A stretch of DNA of 48,356 nucleotides, taken from contig DEIB01000027.1 of assembly GCA_002352215.1 (NCBI GenBank), forward strand, positions 1 through 48,356, given 5' to 3'. The notes under the pieces are model-generated. The model was not told the origin of the DNA and searched no databases. It saw only the letters and a program-made list of their open reading frames with translations. Origin of the DNA: Chthonomonas sp. UBA2785 (GTDB lineage Bacteria > Armatimonadota > Fimbriimonadia > Fimbriimonadales > Fimbriimonadaceae). This document shows positions 22,664 to 30,581 of the stretch, in pieces; positions within the stretch are counted from its first letter, which is position 1; each line of letters starts with the position of its first letter. A program made the translations under genes and the position numbers.

Positions 22664-23749
22664 ATGTTCATCCCCCTCCTGGTGCTGGCCAGCACCCCCG
22701 CCTCAGCCCCCGCCGAGTTCGCGCTGAATGACATGGTGGAGAACGCCCGCGCGGCCAACCTCTTCCCGGCGGAGGGCAATACGATCAGCAGCCCCGCCAA
22801 CGTGCTGATGGTGACCATCATGATGGCGCAGGCGGTGGATGGCGGCTCGCGCGCACAGATTTTGCAGAGCCTGCACCCGCAGATGACGATGGCGGATGGG
22901 CAAGCCTTCTTCCAGCAATTGGCCAAGGGGCTGGACCCCGAAACCACTCGCCTCGCCCGGGCGGTGTGGTCGGTCAGCGGTGGCACTCCGGCAGCCCGGC
23001 AGGGAATTGAGAAAAACTACGGCGCCGAAGTCGGCAAGATTCCCACGCAGGAGGAAGCAAATGCGTGGGCAAATCGAAATACAGCGGGAATGATCAAGCA
23101 TTTTCCAGTTCAGGTTTTGGACAAGAAAGTGGTGTTGGCATCTGCACTTGCTTACTTTGGTAAGTGGAAGGGGGGAGATAAGCCAAAAATCACGGTTCCA
23201 TTTCAGTTTCGGTCTGGTCGTCGCGAGATTCCTGGCTTTAGCACGATCATCACTGAAGGTGCGGTTGGGGACGTACTTGTCTATCACTTGCCTTACGAGA
23301 ACGGCGAGTCTATGGTGGTTTTGTTGGGCCGTAACAATGTTTCGACACCGGCCCGCGTCGCGCGATGGGGTGCAGCAGAGTGGGGTGCAGCCATGAGGCC
23401 CCGAGGAAACGAGGAGGTCTTCTTGCACACGCCAAGCTTCCAGTTTCAGTATCAGACTAGCCTCTTAGGGGCGTGGCAGGACCGAGGTCGGCCAGTCTAC
23501 GTAACTTTCCCAGGACTCCATGAAGATCCTTCGAATGTCTTCTTTGTCGAGGGTGCTTTCGTGCGTGTGGATGAAAAGGGCACGAAGGCAGCCAGCCTCG
23601 TGGCGGGAGGCGGAGGGTCAATCGGCGGCGGTGGCCCACGGCGGCGAACCGTCGTTGTTGATCGTCCGTTCGTGTTTGCCATCGTGCGGCCGGGGTACCC
23701 GCTACCGCTGTTCATCGGCACGGTGAACGAACCCGCCATCACGCCGTGA
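22664..23749 (+). CDS. Secreted serpin with unusual Gly-rich reactive loop
   Basis: A 361-aa serpin (serine protease inhibitor) with a signal peptide (FIPLLVLASTPASAPA). Serpin landmarks include NTISSPANVLMVTIMMAQAV, the breach strand VVLASALAYFGKW, the hinge VDEKGTKAASLVA, and the C-terminal VDRPFVFAIVRPGYPLPLF ending in IGTVNEP. The reactive-centre loop is odd: after the hinge it reads GGGGSIGGGGPRRR, so P1 cannot be assigned with confidence. Protease inhibition is expected but depends on that loop. An in-frame TTG at 22658 is possible, with AGAGAGG 7 nt upstream. GC content drops inside the gene after about 23040. Confidence 0.85.
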   Translation: MFIPLLVLASTPASAPAEFALNDMVENARAANLFPAEGNTISSPANVLMVTIMMAQAVDGGSRAQILQSLHPQMTMADGQAFFQQLAKGLDPETTRLARAVWSVSGGTPAARQGIEKNYGAEVGKIPTQEEANAWANRNTAGMIKHFPVQVLDKKVVLASALAYFGKWKGGDKPKITVPFQFRSGRREIPGFSTIITEGAVGDVLVYHLPYENGESMVVLLGRNNVSTPARVARWGAAEWGAAMRPRGNEEVFLHTPSFQFQYQTSLLGAWQDRGRPVYVTFPGLHEDPSNVFFVEGAFVRVDEKGTKAASLVAGGGGSIGGGGPRRRTVVVDRPFVFAIVRPGYPLPLFIGTVNEPAITP

Positions 23750-23793
23750 CCCGCGCTCGTCCAGGTTAGGTACAAATGGGCGAGGAGGTGCCC

Positions 23794-24927
23794 ATGAGTG
23801 CGAAGGACTTGGTGATTGCGATTGATCGGGATGATTCGGATGAACTCGCCATCGTCTTGAGCTTTACCAATGAGGGCATCAATGATATGTACGATGGTGG
23901 CACGCCGCTTTGGCATGCCATCAATAAGTACACCATCAATGTAGACATCGTCGAGCGGCTGCTGGAAGCGGGAGCAAACCCCGATCTCGGTGGGATCAGC
24001 CATAGGTGGGAGACTCCTATCCAATTCCTTCTCAGTCGACGCGAATATGAATTGGCTAAAATGCTCGTCAAATACGGAGCAGCCTTATCGGTGCTCGATA
24101 TTGGTGAAAAGCACACTTTCTTGTGGGGGGAATCTAGAAAGGAACGCTGGGCACTCCGACACTCACTTATTTTTGAGAGTTATCCAGAGAGTCGTTACAA
24201 GCACTATGGATGCGAGAATCCGGAAGATCTCACCGATGACTACAAGGTGGCTGCAGTGAGATCTGGATATAGTGCTTTTACTATCTTGGATTATTTTGGC
24301 GAAGGCTTTGGAGATAGTTATTACGATCCAAATGGGGAAAGGGGGTGGCGGAGATTCATTTTCAGCAAGAATTTCGCTCAGCAAGTACGTGCCAAGCAAA
24401 TGCGAAAGAATCAGCCTGGTGGTCCGATCTGGTGTGCCTGTCGCATGGGCCAAACTATGACTATCTTAGAAGATGGCAGGGCAGTGTTGATTGCTGGAGA
24501 ACATGAAGATGGAAATGATCCCGAGTTTTGCATTTACAACGATGTCATTGTGATCAACCCGGATGGTCAAATTGAAATTTACGGATACCCGCCCGAGGTA
24601 TTTCCTCCCACGGACTTCCACACGGCCACCCGCGTGGGGGAGTGGATCTACATCATCGGGTCGCTTGGCTACCAGGGAACGCAGCCTGATGAAGTTTCGG
24701 TCTACCGACTGAGCCTGCTAGACTTCCACATCGAAAAGTGCCCGACCGCGGGAGATGTGCCGCCGCAAATGTGTCAGCACTCGGCCAAGCTCATTGACGG
24801 CCACAACATCCGTACATGGGGCGGAAAATGGTCCAAACCCTTCTCGGATCGCCCCGAGGACCACTATCATGAACTCGACCTGAATAGCATGGAGTGGCGA
24901 CGCATTGACTCGGCTTCAAAGGTGTAA
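23794..24927 (+). CDS. Ankyrin-repeat / kelch-like fusion protein
   Basis: A 377-aa soluble protein. Residues about 25-100 hold ankyrin repeats (GGTPLWHAINKYTINVDIVERLL and EAGANPDLGG, then TPIQFLLSRREYELAKMLVK). A linker of about 80 residues follows. The C-terminal half has kelch-type propeller motifs: RMGQTMTILEDGRAVLIAGE, YNDVIVINPDGQIEIYGYP, HTATRVGEWIYIIGSLGY and ELDLNSMEWRRI. Both modules are protein-binding, so an adaptor role is likely. ATG 23794 is chosen for its GAGGAGG 5 nt upstream, though an in-frame ATG lies at 23776. Codon use is AT-rich until about 24590, then GC-rich, suggesting mosaic origin. Confidence 0.8.
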   Translation: MSAKDLVIAIDRDDSDELAIVLSFTNEGINDMYDGGTPLWHAINKYTINVDIVERLLEAGANPDLGGISHRWETPIQFLLSRREYELAKMLVKYGAALSVLDIGEKHTFLWGESRKERWALRHSLIFESYPESRYKHYGCENPEDLTDDYKVAAVRSGYSAFTILDYFGEGFGDSYYDPNGERGWRRFIFSKNFAQQVRAKQMRKNQPGGPIWCACRMGQTMTILEDGRAVLIAGEHEDGNDPEFCIYNDVIVINPDGQIEIYGYPPEVFPPTDFHTATRVGEWIYIIGSLGYQGTQPDEVSVYRLSLLDFHIEKCPTAGDVPPQMCQHSAKLIDGHNIRTWGGKWSKPFSDRPEDHYHELDLNSMEWRRIDSASKV

Positions 24928-24994
24928 ATTAGGGTAGATCCACAGGGCAATTACTCCCTTTAACCGTCGTTTTTTCCACTCCTCACCTAGACCC

Positions 24995-25933
24995 ATGCCG
25001 CCCCTCCACCCCGTTGAGCAAGCCCTGGCCGACCTCTGCCAGTCGTACCCAGAACTGCGCTGGGAGCTACGCGAAGGGGAGTGGTACATCGGCCGCCAGG
25101 AGGGGCCGCAAGAGATCCGGATTGAGCAAGAGCCCGAGCGGTACTCACTCCACACCCCCGAATGGCACGGGCACTACCAAGAGCTCGAGGACCTTATCAT
25201 CGACCTGGATGGCCTCCTGGACGGCTCGTTCATCATCGTCCAATTGTTCCGCAATGGTGAACAGGCCGCCGCCTGGGTGGAAGAAACCGACGAGCCCGGC
25301 AAGGATTACTGGAACACCGTGCTCTACTTCAGCCCCTATGACCCCCGGGAGTGGGAAGCCCAGCCGCTACGCATTTGGAAGGAAGTGCGCACTGTACGGC
25401 GCCTGACGGGGCCGGACCCCTTCCCCACGCGGAGCGAAGAAGTCATCCTGGAAGGTGCCGCCCCCGCCCGCATGGTGCAGCAAGACCGGGTGGTGAATAC
25501 CTTTGGCCCCGCCCCTGCCGGCACGCGCTGGCTGGTGCAGCAGCCCGAGGGGTGCCTGGTGCCGATGCCGTGGGCGTTCCAAACCCACTCGGGGAAGGAC
25601 GAGGACGGGGAATACCAAGCGCACTACCAAGACGACCAAGGCGCCACCTTGTGGGTGCAAGCGTACGACCACCCGGACACCCTAGATGCCCCGCAGCCGG
25701 ATGACCTCACCTGGAGTTCGACATCCACGTTGGTGACTTCTGAAATCGGGGCCTTTGAAGGGATCGAGGAAGATCCGGAATGGGAGCGGTTGGTCGCCCA
25801 GGCGGAGCACGTGTGGGGGGAGCGGCGCATCTTGCTGCACTTCACTTTGGTCAAGCCGGTCAAGGTTTCTCCCGAGACTTACGAAGCCCTCATGCCCACC
25901 CTCATGGCGAGCACCAAGCTGACCTGCTGGTAG
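24995..25933 (+). CDS. Acidic hypothetical protein, 312 aa
   Basis: A soluble, acidic, Trp/Pro/Glu-rich protein with no signal peptide or membrane segment and no recognised family. The first ~110 residues (ELRWELREGEWYIGRQEG, LEDLIIDLDGLLDGSF) resemble a small alpha/beta domain of the kind found in immunity-type proteins, but this is only an impression. A second half ends with VWGERRILLHFTLVKPVKVS and a Cys-Trp terminus. Strong GC3 bias supports coding. It starts at the first ATG, with no Shine-Dalgarno sequence. It is probably monocistronic. Confidence 0.65.
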   Translation: MPPLHPVEQALADLCQSYPELRWELREGEWYIGRQEGPQEIRIEQEPERYSLHTPEWHGHYQELEDLIIDLDGLLDGSFIIVQLFRNGEQAAAWVEETDEPGKDYWNTVLYFSPYDPREWEAQPLRIWKEVRTVRRLTGPDPFPTRSEEVILEGAAPARMVQQDRVVNTFGPAPAGTRWLVQQPEGCLVPMPWAFQTHSGKDEDGEYQAHYQDDQGATLWVQAYDHPDTLDAPQPDDLTWSSTSTLVTSEIGAFEGIEEDPEWERLVAQAEHVWGERRILLHFTLVKPVKVSPETYEALMPTLMASTKLTCW

Positions 25934-26033
25934 CTGCGGGGCAGGCTCGCGATCTTACGACACGAGCAGTACGCCTAATGGCGGCGCTCGGTTGGAAATT
26001 GACCTTAGCTGCAGGCGGCTAGACTTGAGGTCT

Positions 26034-26750
26034 ATGTTCACCGCCATGGCCCTGCTGGCAAGCGCCAATTCCTCGGATGGCGCATTGCTCCTTGCTGGAG
26101 GGGGCTCGACATCTCCCGCGATGGTGCGAACCTTCATTCAGGCCATCGGGGGGCCGGACCAACCCATCTTGGTTGTCCCCCTCATGCGGGAGAGAGCGGA
26201 CGAAGCGGGACGTCAGTCGGCTGACTTCTTGCGGGAACACGGGGCCAAAAATGTGGACGTGTTTCTCGAAGTTGAATACCGTCCCTTGGACCAGGCTGCC
26301 ACCCGGGCTCGTTTCCTGCGGGCAAAGGGACTGTGGCTACCCGGCGGTGATCAAGGCCTGTTCATGCAAAGGCTGGGCTCGAGTTTCGCCAAAGACCTCT
26401 TTCAACTGGCCCACCGCCGGGGGATTTCGGTGTTCGGCACCAGTGCAGGGGCCATGCTGATGAGCGACCCGATGATTGATGGTTGGGAGGATGACACGCG
26501 GCCTAAGCGATCGCCGGGGTTGGGGCTGATTCCCGTGCTGGTGAATACGCACTACCGCGAACGCGAAAGGCAGGGGAGGCTGCGTTTTGCTTTCGAGAAC
26601 TGGAACTCGCACACCCGGGCCCTCGGCCTGAGCGAGGGGGAATGGATCTTGTGGCAAGGTGGTCGAGTCCGGCAGTCCTCCGGTCGCCCGGAGTGGCTTG
26701 GGTCCCCTTCTTTACCGCAGAGCACTGGGCGTAGAAAGGTCCAAATCTAA
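26034..26750 (+). CDS. S51-family peptidase (cyanophycinase-like)
   Basis: A 238-aa protein of the S51 class I glutamine-amidotransferase-like fold. It shows GALLLAGGGSTSP at the start, GLWLPGGDQGLFM, the nucleophile elbow FGTSAGAMLM with Ser137, and LGLIPVLVNTHYRERERQGRL, the His-containing block typical of cyanophycinases. Cyanophycinases cleave the Asp-Arg storage polymer, while other S51 members are dipeptidases, so the substrate is open. A short hydrophobic N-terminus (FTAMALLASANSS) could be a signal peptide. ATG 26034 is chosen, with GAGG just upstream and TAGACT 8 nt before it. Its TAA shares one base with the ATG of the next gene. Confidence 0.82.
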   Translation: MFTAMALLASANSSDGALLLAGGGSTSPAMVRTFIQAIGGPDQPILVVPLMRERADEAGRQSADFLREHGAKNVDVFLEVEYRPLDQAATRARFLRAKGLWLPGGDQGLFMQRLGSSFAKDLFQLAHRRGISVFGTSAGAMLMSDPMIDGWEDDTRPKRSPGLGLIPVLVNTHYRERERQGRLRFAFENWNSHTRALGLSEGEWILWQGGRVRQSSGRPEWLGSPSLPQSTGRRKVQI

Positions 26751-27256
26751 TGTCTGGGATCAACAACCCCATCGACCCCGGTACCCGCATCGGCCACGTG
26801 CATCTGCGCGTCGCCGATCTGGACCGCGCCCTCGCCTTCTACCAAGGCGTGCTCGGCTTCCAAATCACCCAAAAGCTAGGCCACAGTGCGGCGTTCCTCT
26901 CGGCGGGGGGCTACCACCACCACATCGGCCTCAACACCTGGCAGAGCCGCAACGGCTCCCCGCCACCTCCGGGAAGCACGGGGTTGTATCACTTTGCGAT
27001 CCTGCTCCCCACCCGCCGGGCCCTGGCCGAAACCGTTCAGCGCTTGCTCCAGGCGGGGCACCCCCTCGATGGCGCCGCCGACCACGGCGTTAGCGAAGCC
27101 ATTTACCTCCGCGATCCGGACCAGAACGGCGTCGAGCTCTATTGGGATCGCCCCGAAGAAGACTGGCCCCGCGATGAAGCGGGCGAGCTGAAAATGGTTA
27201 CGGAGCCGCTGGATCTGGCCGCCCTGCTAGCCGAGTTCGATTACGCCAGCCGTTAA
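26750..27256 (+). CDS. VOC-family dioxygenase/glyoxalase-like protein
   Basis: A 168-aa vicinal-oxygen-chelate protein. It shows two beta-alpha-beta-beta-beta modules: IGHVHLRVADLDRALAFYQG with the first metal His, AAFLSAGGYHHHIGLNTW, then GLYHFAILLPTRRALAETVQ, and DPDQNGVELYWDRP with the second metal Glu. The last block resembles CatE-type catechol 2,3-dioxygenases and related glyoxalase-like proteins. It is translationally coupled to the S51 peptidase gene by a TAATG overlap, so the two are co-expressed. The substrate is not evident. Confidence 0.85.
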   Translation: MSGINNPIDPGTRIGHVHLRVADLDRALAFYQGVLGFQITQKLGHSAAFLSAGGYHHHIGLNTWQSRNGSPPPPGSTGLYHFAILLPTRRALAETVQRLLQAGHPLDGAADHGVSEAIYLRDPDQNGVELYWDRPEEDWPRDEAGELKMVTEPLDLAALLAEFDYASR

Positions 27257-27293
27257 CTCGCAGCCCGCCGGACTTCGTGTATAAAGAAAGGGA

Positions 27294-27713
27294 ATGGGCA
27301 CGCGGAACGCTTGGGAGAAAACGCGACAGGATCACGCCAAAGAATCGGCGGAAGACTACGTGGAAGCCATCTACCGGCTGGAATCTCAAGCGCGCGATGC
27401 GGGCGACGATCGCCGCCAAGTGCGCCTGACCGACCTGGCCGACCAATTCCAAGTGAGTGCCCCCACCGTCAGCAAATTACTGGCCCGGTTAGAATCAGAA
27501 GGGTTGGTGAGCGTGCAGCCGCGCAGCCACATTGAACTGACCGAGGAAGGGCTGCGCGTGGCCGAGCAGAGCCTGCGCCGCCACCAGATCGTGGTGGATT
27601 TCTTGGAGAAACTGGGGGTCTCAGCGCACCAGGCGGAGCTCGATGCCGAAGGCATCGAACACCACGTGAGCCAAGAAACCTTAGTCGCCATGCAGCGGTT
27701 TTTGGAGTCCTGA
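27294..27713 (+). CDS. mntR: MntR/DtxR-family metal-dependent repressor
   Basis: A 139-aa two-domain regulator without the SH3-like third domain, as in MntR. The winged helix comprises ESAEDYVEAIYRLE (with metal-ligand-type Asp and Glu), VRLTDLADQFQVSAPTVSKL and the wing LVSVQPRSHIELTEEG. The dimerisation helices carry RRHQIVVDFLEKLG and AEGIEHHVSQETL, whose Glu/His residues match the Mn site. It is expected to repress metal uptake or activate efflux when Mn(II) or Fe(II) is plentiful. AAAGGGA and a TATAAA hexamer lie just upstream. The membrane-protein gene starts 1 nt after its stop, so it is probably co-transcribed and co-regulated. The symbol is assigned by family only. Confidence 0.82.
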   Translation: MGTRNAWEKTRQDHAKESAEDYVEAIYRLESQARDAGDDRRQVRLTDLADQFQVSAPTVSKLLARLESEGLVSVQPRSHIELTEEGLRVAEQSLRRHQIVVDFLEKLGVSAHQAELDAEGIEHHVSQETLVAMQRFLES

Positions 27714-27714
27714 G

Positions 27715-28683
27715 TTGGGCACCGTGGAGCACGCCGAGCACCCGCCCGCGTCCAATGTCAAGCTTTTGCTTGGCCTGTCGGCGCTCCTGGTCGCGCTCAG
27801 TTTTGCTCTGCCGCTCTATCTCATTCCCTCCAACGTTCTCCCGCACCTCAGCAATGAAGCCAGGAATGTTTATGCCTGCACGGCCTGGGCGGGGTGGGCG
27901 CACTTCGTGTTTGCGTATGTCGGCCAGATGCGTGGTTTTGCCGCCCGGCGAGATTCGAAAACCACATTGCGGGCCGGGCTGTTCGCTCTGGCCATCTTGG
28001 TGGCTCTGCTGGTTTTGGTGATGTTGCGCTCATGGATGGGCGTGGGCATCTTTGGCGCGGTGGTCTGGATCTACTTCATCGACCACTTTCTCAAGGCCGA
28101 ACAGTTCTTTAAGCACGGGATGGTGCCCCAGGAATCCACATGGAGCCGGTGGGTGCGGTCTTACCAGCCCATTTTGAGCTTCGGCTGGCTCTCCATTGTC
28201 CTGCTGAACATGGGAGGCATCGCCTCGTATCGCTGGATTGTTTGGGGGGTCAGCTTCCTCATGGCGCTGCTGTTCTTGGCCACCGGCGGGTGGCAAGATC
28301 TGCGCGACCGGGATCAGCGCGGCACCTTTGTCTCGCTTTTCTTCGTGGCCGAGGCGGCCGTGTGGGGAACCCTTATAGGTTTTGCGAGCTCAGAGTTCCT
28401 GAGCGGCGTTTACATCTTTCACATTGCGTTTGGTAGCTTCTATCACTATCTCGGAAGCTATTTCGCGGCCGCCGAGCGACGAAAGCCCGGGGATTTTTGG
28501 CACACCCCGCTCTCCATCGTGCTAGTGAATTTTGCCATCGGGGCGTTGGGGTTTTTCGTGGCGTTCCGCATGATGCCGCCCTGGCTCACCCCGGTTTTGG
28601 GCGTGGAGTGGTTCACGCTCTGGGTCGGCTTGCACCTGGTCGCCAGTGATGTCTTCCCGATGATCAAGCGCATGAAAGGATGA
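27715..28683 (+). CDS. Polytopic membrane protein linked to MntR-like regulator
   Basis: A 322-aa protein with about ten predicted membrane segments (for example LLLGLSALLVALSFALPLYLI, LFALAILVALLVLVML, LSIVLVNFAIGALGFFVAF). His and acidic residues sit in or near membrane segments: YFIDHFLKAEQFFKH and FHIAFGSFYHYLG. No known Mn/Fe transporter signature (NRAMP, MntP, CDF) is visible. It begins 1 nt after the regulator's stop with TTG at 27715, or GTG at 27724, so translation is coupled. A metal-related role is suggested by context only. Confidence 0.7.
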   Translation: MGTVEHAEHPPASNVKLLLGLSALLVALSFALPLYLIPSNVLPHLSNEARNVYACTAWAGWAHFVFAYVGQMRGFAARRDSKTTLRAGLFALAILVALLVLVMLRSWMGVGIFGAVVWIYFIDHFLKAEQFFKHGMVPQESTWSRWVRSYQPILSFGWLSIVLLNMGGIASYRWIVWGVSFLMALLFLATGGWQDLRDRDQRGTFVSLFFVAEAAVWGTLIGFASSEFLSGVYIFHIAFGSFYHYLGSYFAAAERRKPGDFWHTPLSIVLVNFAIGALGFFVAFRMMPPWLTPVLGVEWFTLWVGLHLVASDVFPMIKRMKG

Positions 28684-28691
28684 AGCTGGAT

Positions 28692-29174
28692 TTAGCCGAC
28701 GTAGACTTCTTGGTCGCCCCAGCAAGTTTGGAGGAAGTCAATCTGGCCGCAATGGAGGTTGGCGTGGAGGGCGGGGAGGTCGACCAAGAACCGCATCGGC
28801 ATTTGCCAGCCCTGCCCTGATTCCAAGATCAAGTCCATGTCTTCAGCGGTGAGTTCTTGCATCGCCGCAATGACTTGAGCCGTGCCGGCTCGGAAGATGG
28901 CCTCCACTTCGGCTCGGGTGGTGATTTGCTCCTCTTCGGCGTTGCGCTGGGCCAGCCAGGCTTCTAGATTGTCGGGCTGCGGCAGGGTTCGCGTCTCCAT
29001 CATCTCCGCAAAACGAGCCGCATAGAGGGCGGTGTGGGCGGCAATGCGGAGGGGTGTTTTGGCCCCCAATGCGGCCTGCCAATGCAGCCGCTCCTCCGGC
29101 ACCTTGGAGAAGTTGCGGAGGAACATCTCCATCGCACTCACGGCACGCTGCTGCGCCGCTACAATCTCGGTCAT
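28692..29174 (-). CDS. DinB-like four-helix protein
   Basis: A 160-aa protein of the DinB_2/YfiT type: TEIVAAQQRAVSAMEMFLRN (helix 1), KTPLRIAAHTALYAARFAEM with the first metal-type His, and LPALHANLHCGQIDFLQT, the family's closing helix with two His. It is the third DinB-like protein in the window and clearly divergent from the others. ATG 29174 is chosen over a longer frame from 29276. CATAGT ends exactly 6 nt before it, consistent with a leaderless promoter. It is convergent with the membrane-protein gene, 8 bp apart, with no terminator between them. Confidence 0.8.
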   Translation of the reverse strand: MTEIVAAQQRAVSAMEMFLRNFSKVPEERLHWQAALGAKTPLRIAAHTALYAARFAEMMETRTLPQPDNLEAWLAQRNAEEEQITTRAEVEAIFRAGTAQVIAAMQELTAEDMDLILESGQGWQMPMRFLVDLPALHANLHCGQIDFLQTCWGDQEVYVG

Positions 29175-29325
29175 ATCCAAACTATGGCAGACACCAATTG
29201 CCGTGAAACCTCGGTTCCGGCCCTTGGCGTCTATCTTCTCATGCGGTTCGCCTTCCTCGCGCTCCTCGCCTTGCAAATCAAGTTGACTAGGAACTAGTTC
29301 AGGCCGGTAAGGTATCGATATTCAT

Positions 29326-30081
29326 ATGATGAAGTCACTCGTCGCGGTATCGCTGTTCGGTGTTGGCCTGTCGGCAATCATGCCAACCACGATAAATGGA
29401 GCACGGCGGGGTCCAACAGCTGAAGAAGCGGCCGCAGTGACTCGCACCGATGGTCTTACGGTCTCGGGAACCACAACCGTTAAGGTGGAGCCATCGGTGG
29501 CCTATTTAAGCATGGGTCTGGGAAGCAACGAAGTCACCGCCGATGCCGCGAAAAGACAAACGCTGAGGACGATCGAGGGGCTCAAAGCCGCCCTCATGAA
29601 GGAAGGGGTGAAAGAAGATGACTTTGACGTGACCATGGAGCACTTCACCGATATGCGGAGATCTTCGGCGGGGGTGGTGGATCGGCCTTGGAATCACACC
29701 GCCTATTTCCTCGTGACGGTACGAGATGTTAAGAAAGCGCCCCACATTTTGGATGTGGCACTGGCTTCAGGAGCAGGCTTTCTTTCCAGTTTCGAGTATG
29801 GCGTCGAAGATCCTTCGGTGTACTGGAAGCAGGCGCGCGAATCTGCCTCCAAGATTGCCAAGGAAAAGGCAGATCAGCATGTTCGGAATCTGGGACTTAA
29901 ACTGGGGCCGATCATTCGGGTTTCGGAGCAAATCCCTGGATCGTGGGATTACAGCGAGAGGAACGCCCACGACTCGAGACGCGATAATCTCCTGACAGAG
30001 GACGATGTACGCGAATGGACGATCGGGGAAGGCACCCTCACGTACACGATCAAATTGAACGTCACCTACAGCCTCAAATAA
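29326..30081 (+). CDS. SIMPL-domain (DUF541) periplasmic protein
   Basis: A 251-aa protein. An N-terminal signal peptide (MKSLVAVSLFGVGLSAIM) is followed by the SIMPL/DUF541 domain: LTVSGTTTVKVEPSVAYLSM, KAALMKEGVKEDDFDVT, NHTAYFLVTVRDVKKAPHIL, and ASKIAKEKADQHVRNLGLKL near the end. SIMPL proteins are found in the periplasm or attached to the envelope. Some form ring-like oligomers and protect against oxidative stress, which suits the katG operon next door, though the two are probably separate units. The first of two adjacent ATGs is taken. Confidence 0.85.
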   Translation: MMKSLVAVSLFGVGLSAIMPTTINGARRGPTAEEAAAVTRTDGLTVSGTTTVKVEPSVAYLSMGLGSNEVTADAAKRQTLRTIEGLKAALMKEGVKEDDFDVTMEHFTDMRRSSAGVVDRPWNHTAYFLVTVRDVKKAPHILDVALASGAGFLSSFEYGVEDPSVYWKQARESASKIAKEKADQHVRNLGLKLGPIIRVSEQIPGSWDYSERNAHDSRRDNLLTEDDVREWTIGEGTLTYTIKLNVTYSLK

Positions 30082-30098
30082 GTGACGAGTAGTCCCAC

Positions 30099-30121
30099 TT
30101 ATCTGGACTCAGCCCAGATAA
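30099..30121 (+). promoter_or_regulatory. Candidate Fur/PerR-type operator
   Basis: Perfect inverted repeat with 8-bp arms (TTATCTGG / CCAGATAA) and a 7-bp centre. Its right end lies 7 bp before the TAACGT -10 candidate of the fur-katG operon, so it covers the -35 region. Position and symmetry fit autorepression by the adjacent Fur-family protein. Confidence 0.7.
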
Positions 30122-30128
30122 ATGCGGG

Positions 30129-30134
30129 TAACGT
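30129..30134 (+). promoter_or_regulatory. Candidate -10 box (TAACGT) of fur-katG, leaderless
   Basis: TAACGT ends 6 nt before the GTG start at 30141. There is no Shine-Dalgarno sequence. The candidate Fur-type operator lies just upstream. Confidence 0.55.
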
Positions 30135-30140
30135 GACGGT

Positions 30141-30581
30141 GTGCATCCGGTCACGCAAGAACGGCTCAGGCAGGCGGGGCTCCGCCTCACCCAGCCGCGC
30201 CTTACCGTGCTCGACTTGCTGGAAAACGAGGGCAAACACCGCGAGGCCGAGTTCATTTGGCGAGCCGCCCAGCGCCGCCTACCCACCCTCGCCCGGCAAT
30301 CGGTGTACGACAATCTCAACGCCCTGGTGGCCGCGGGCATTGTCCGCCGCATCGAGCCCGCCGGATCACCCGCCCTCTACGAAACCCGCGCCGGCGACAA
30401 CCACCACCACCTGGTGTGCCGCCAGTGCTACATGGCGGTGGACGTGGATTGCCACGTCGGCCACGCCCCGTGCCTGGAGCCCATATCCACCCACGGCTTC
30501 GCGATCGACGAGGCCGAAGTCATTTTCTGGGGGATTTGCCCCCAATGCCAATCTAATCAACCGAAGGAAACCAACCCATGA
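30141..30581 (+). CDS. furA: Fur/PerR-family repressor controlling katG
   Basis: A 146-aa Fur-family metalloregulator. The winged helix comprises RLTQPRLTVLDLLENEGKHR and ARQSVYDNLNALVAAGIV. The dimerisation domain has the metal-site DNHHHLVCRQC and two CxxC pairs (CRQC and CPQC) for structural zinc. The direct coupling to katG (the ATG of katG overlaps its TGA) matches the FurA-KatG pairing known in actinobacteria, in which the regulator senses peroxide or iron and represses both genes. Whether it is iron-sensing (Fur) or peroxide-sensing (PerR) cannot be decided from sequence alone. It starts at GTG with a leaderless-type promoter. Confidence 0.88.
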   Translation: MHPVTQERLRQAGLRLTQPRLTVLDLLENEGKHREAEFIWRAAQRRLPTLARQSVYDNLNALVAAGIVRRIEPAGSPALYETRAGDNHHHLVCRQCYMAVDVDCHVGHAPCLEPISTHGFAIDEAEVIFWGICPQCQSNQPKETNP

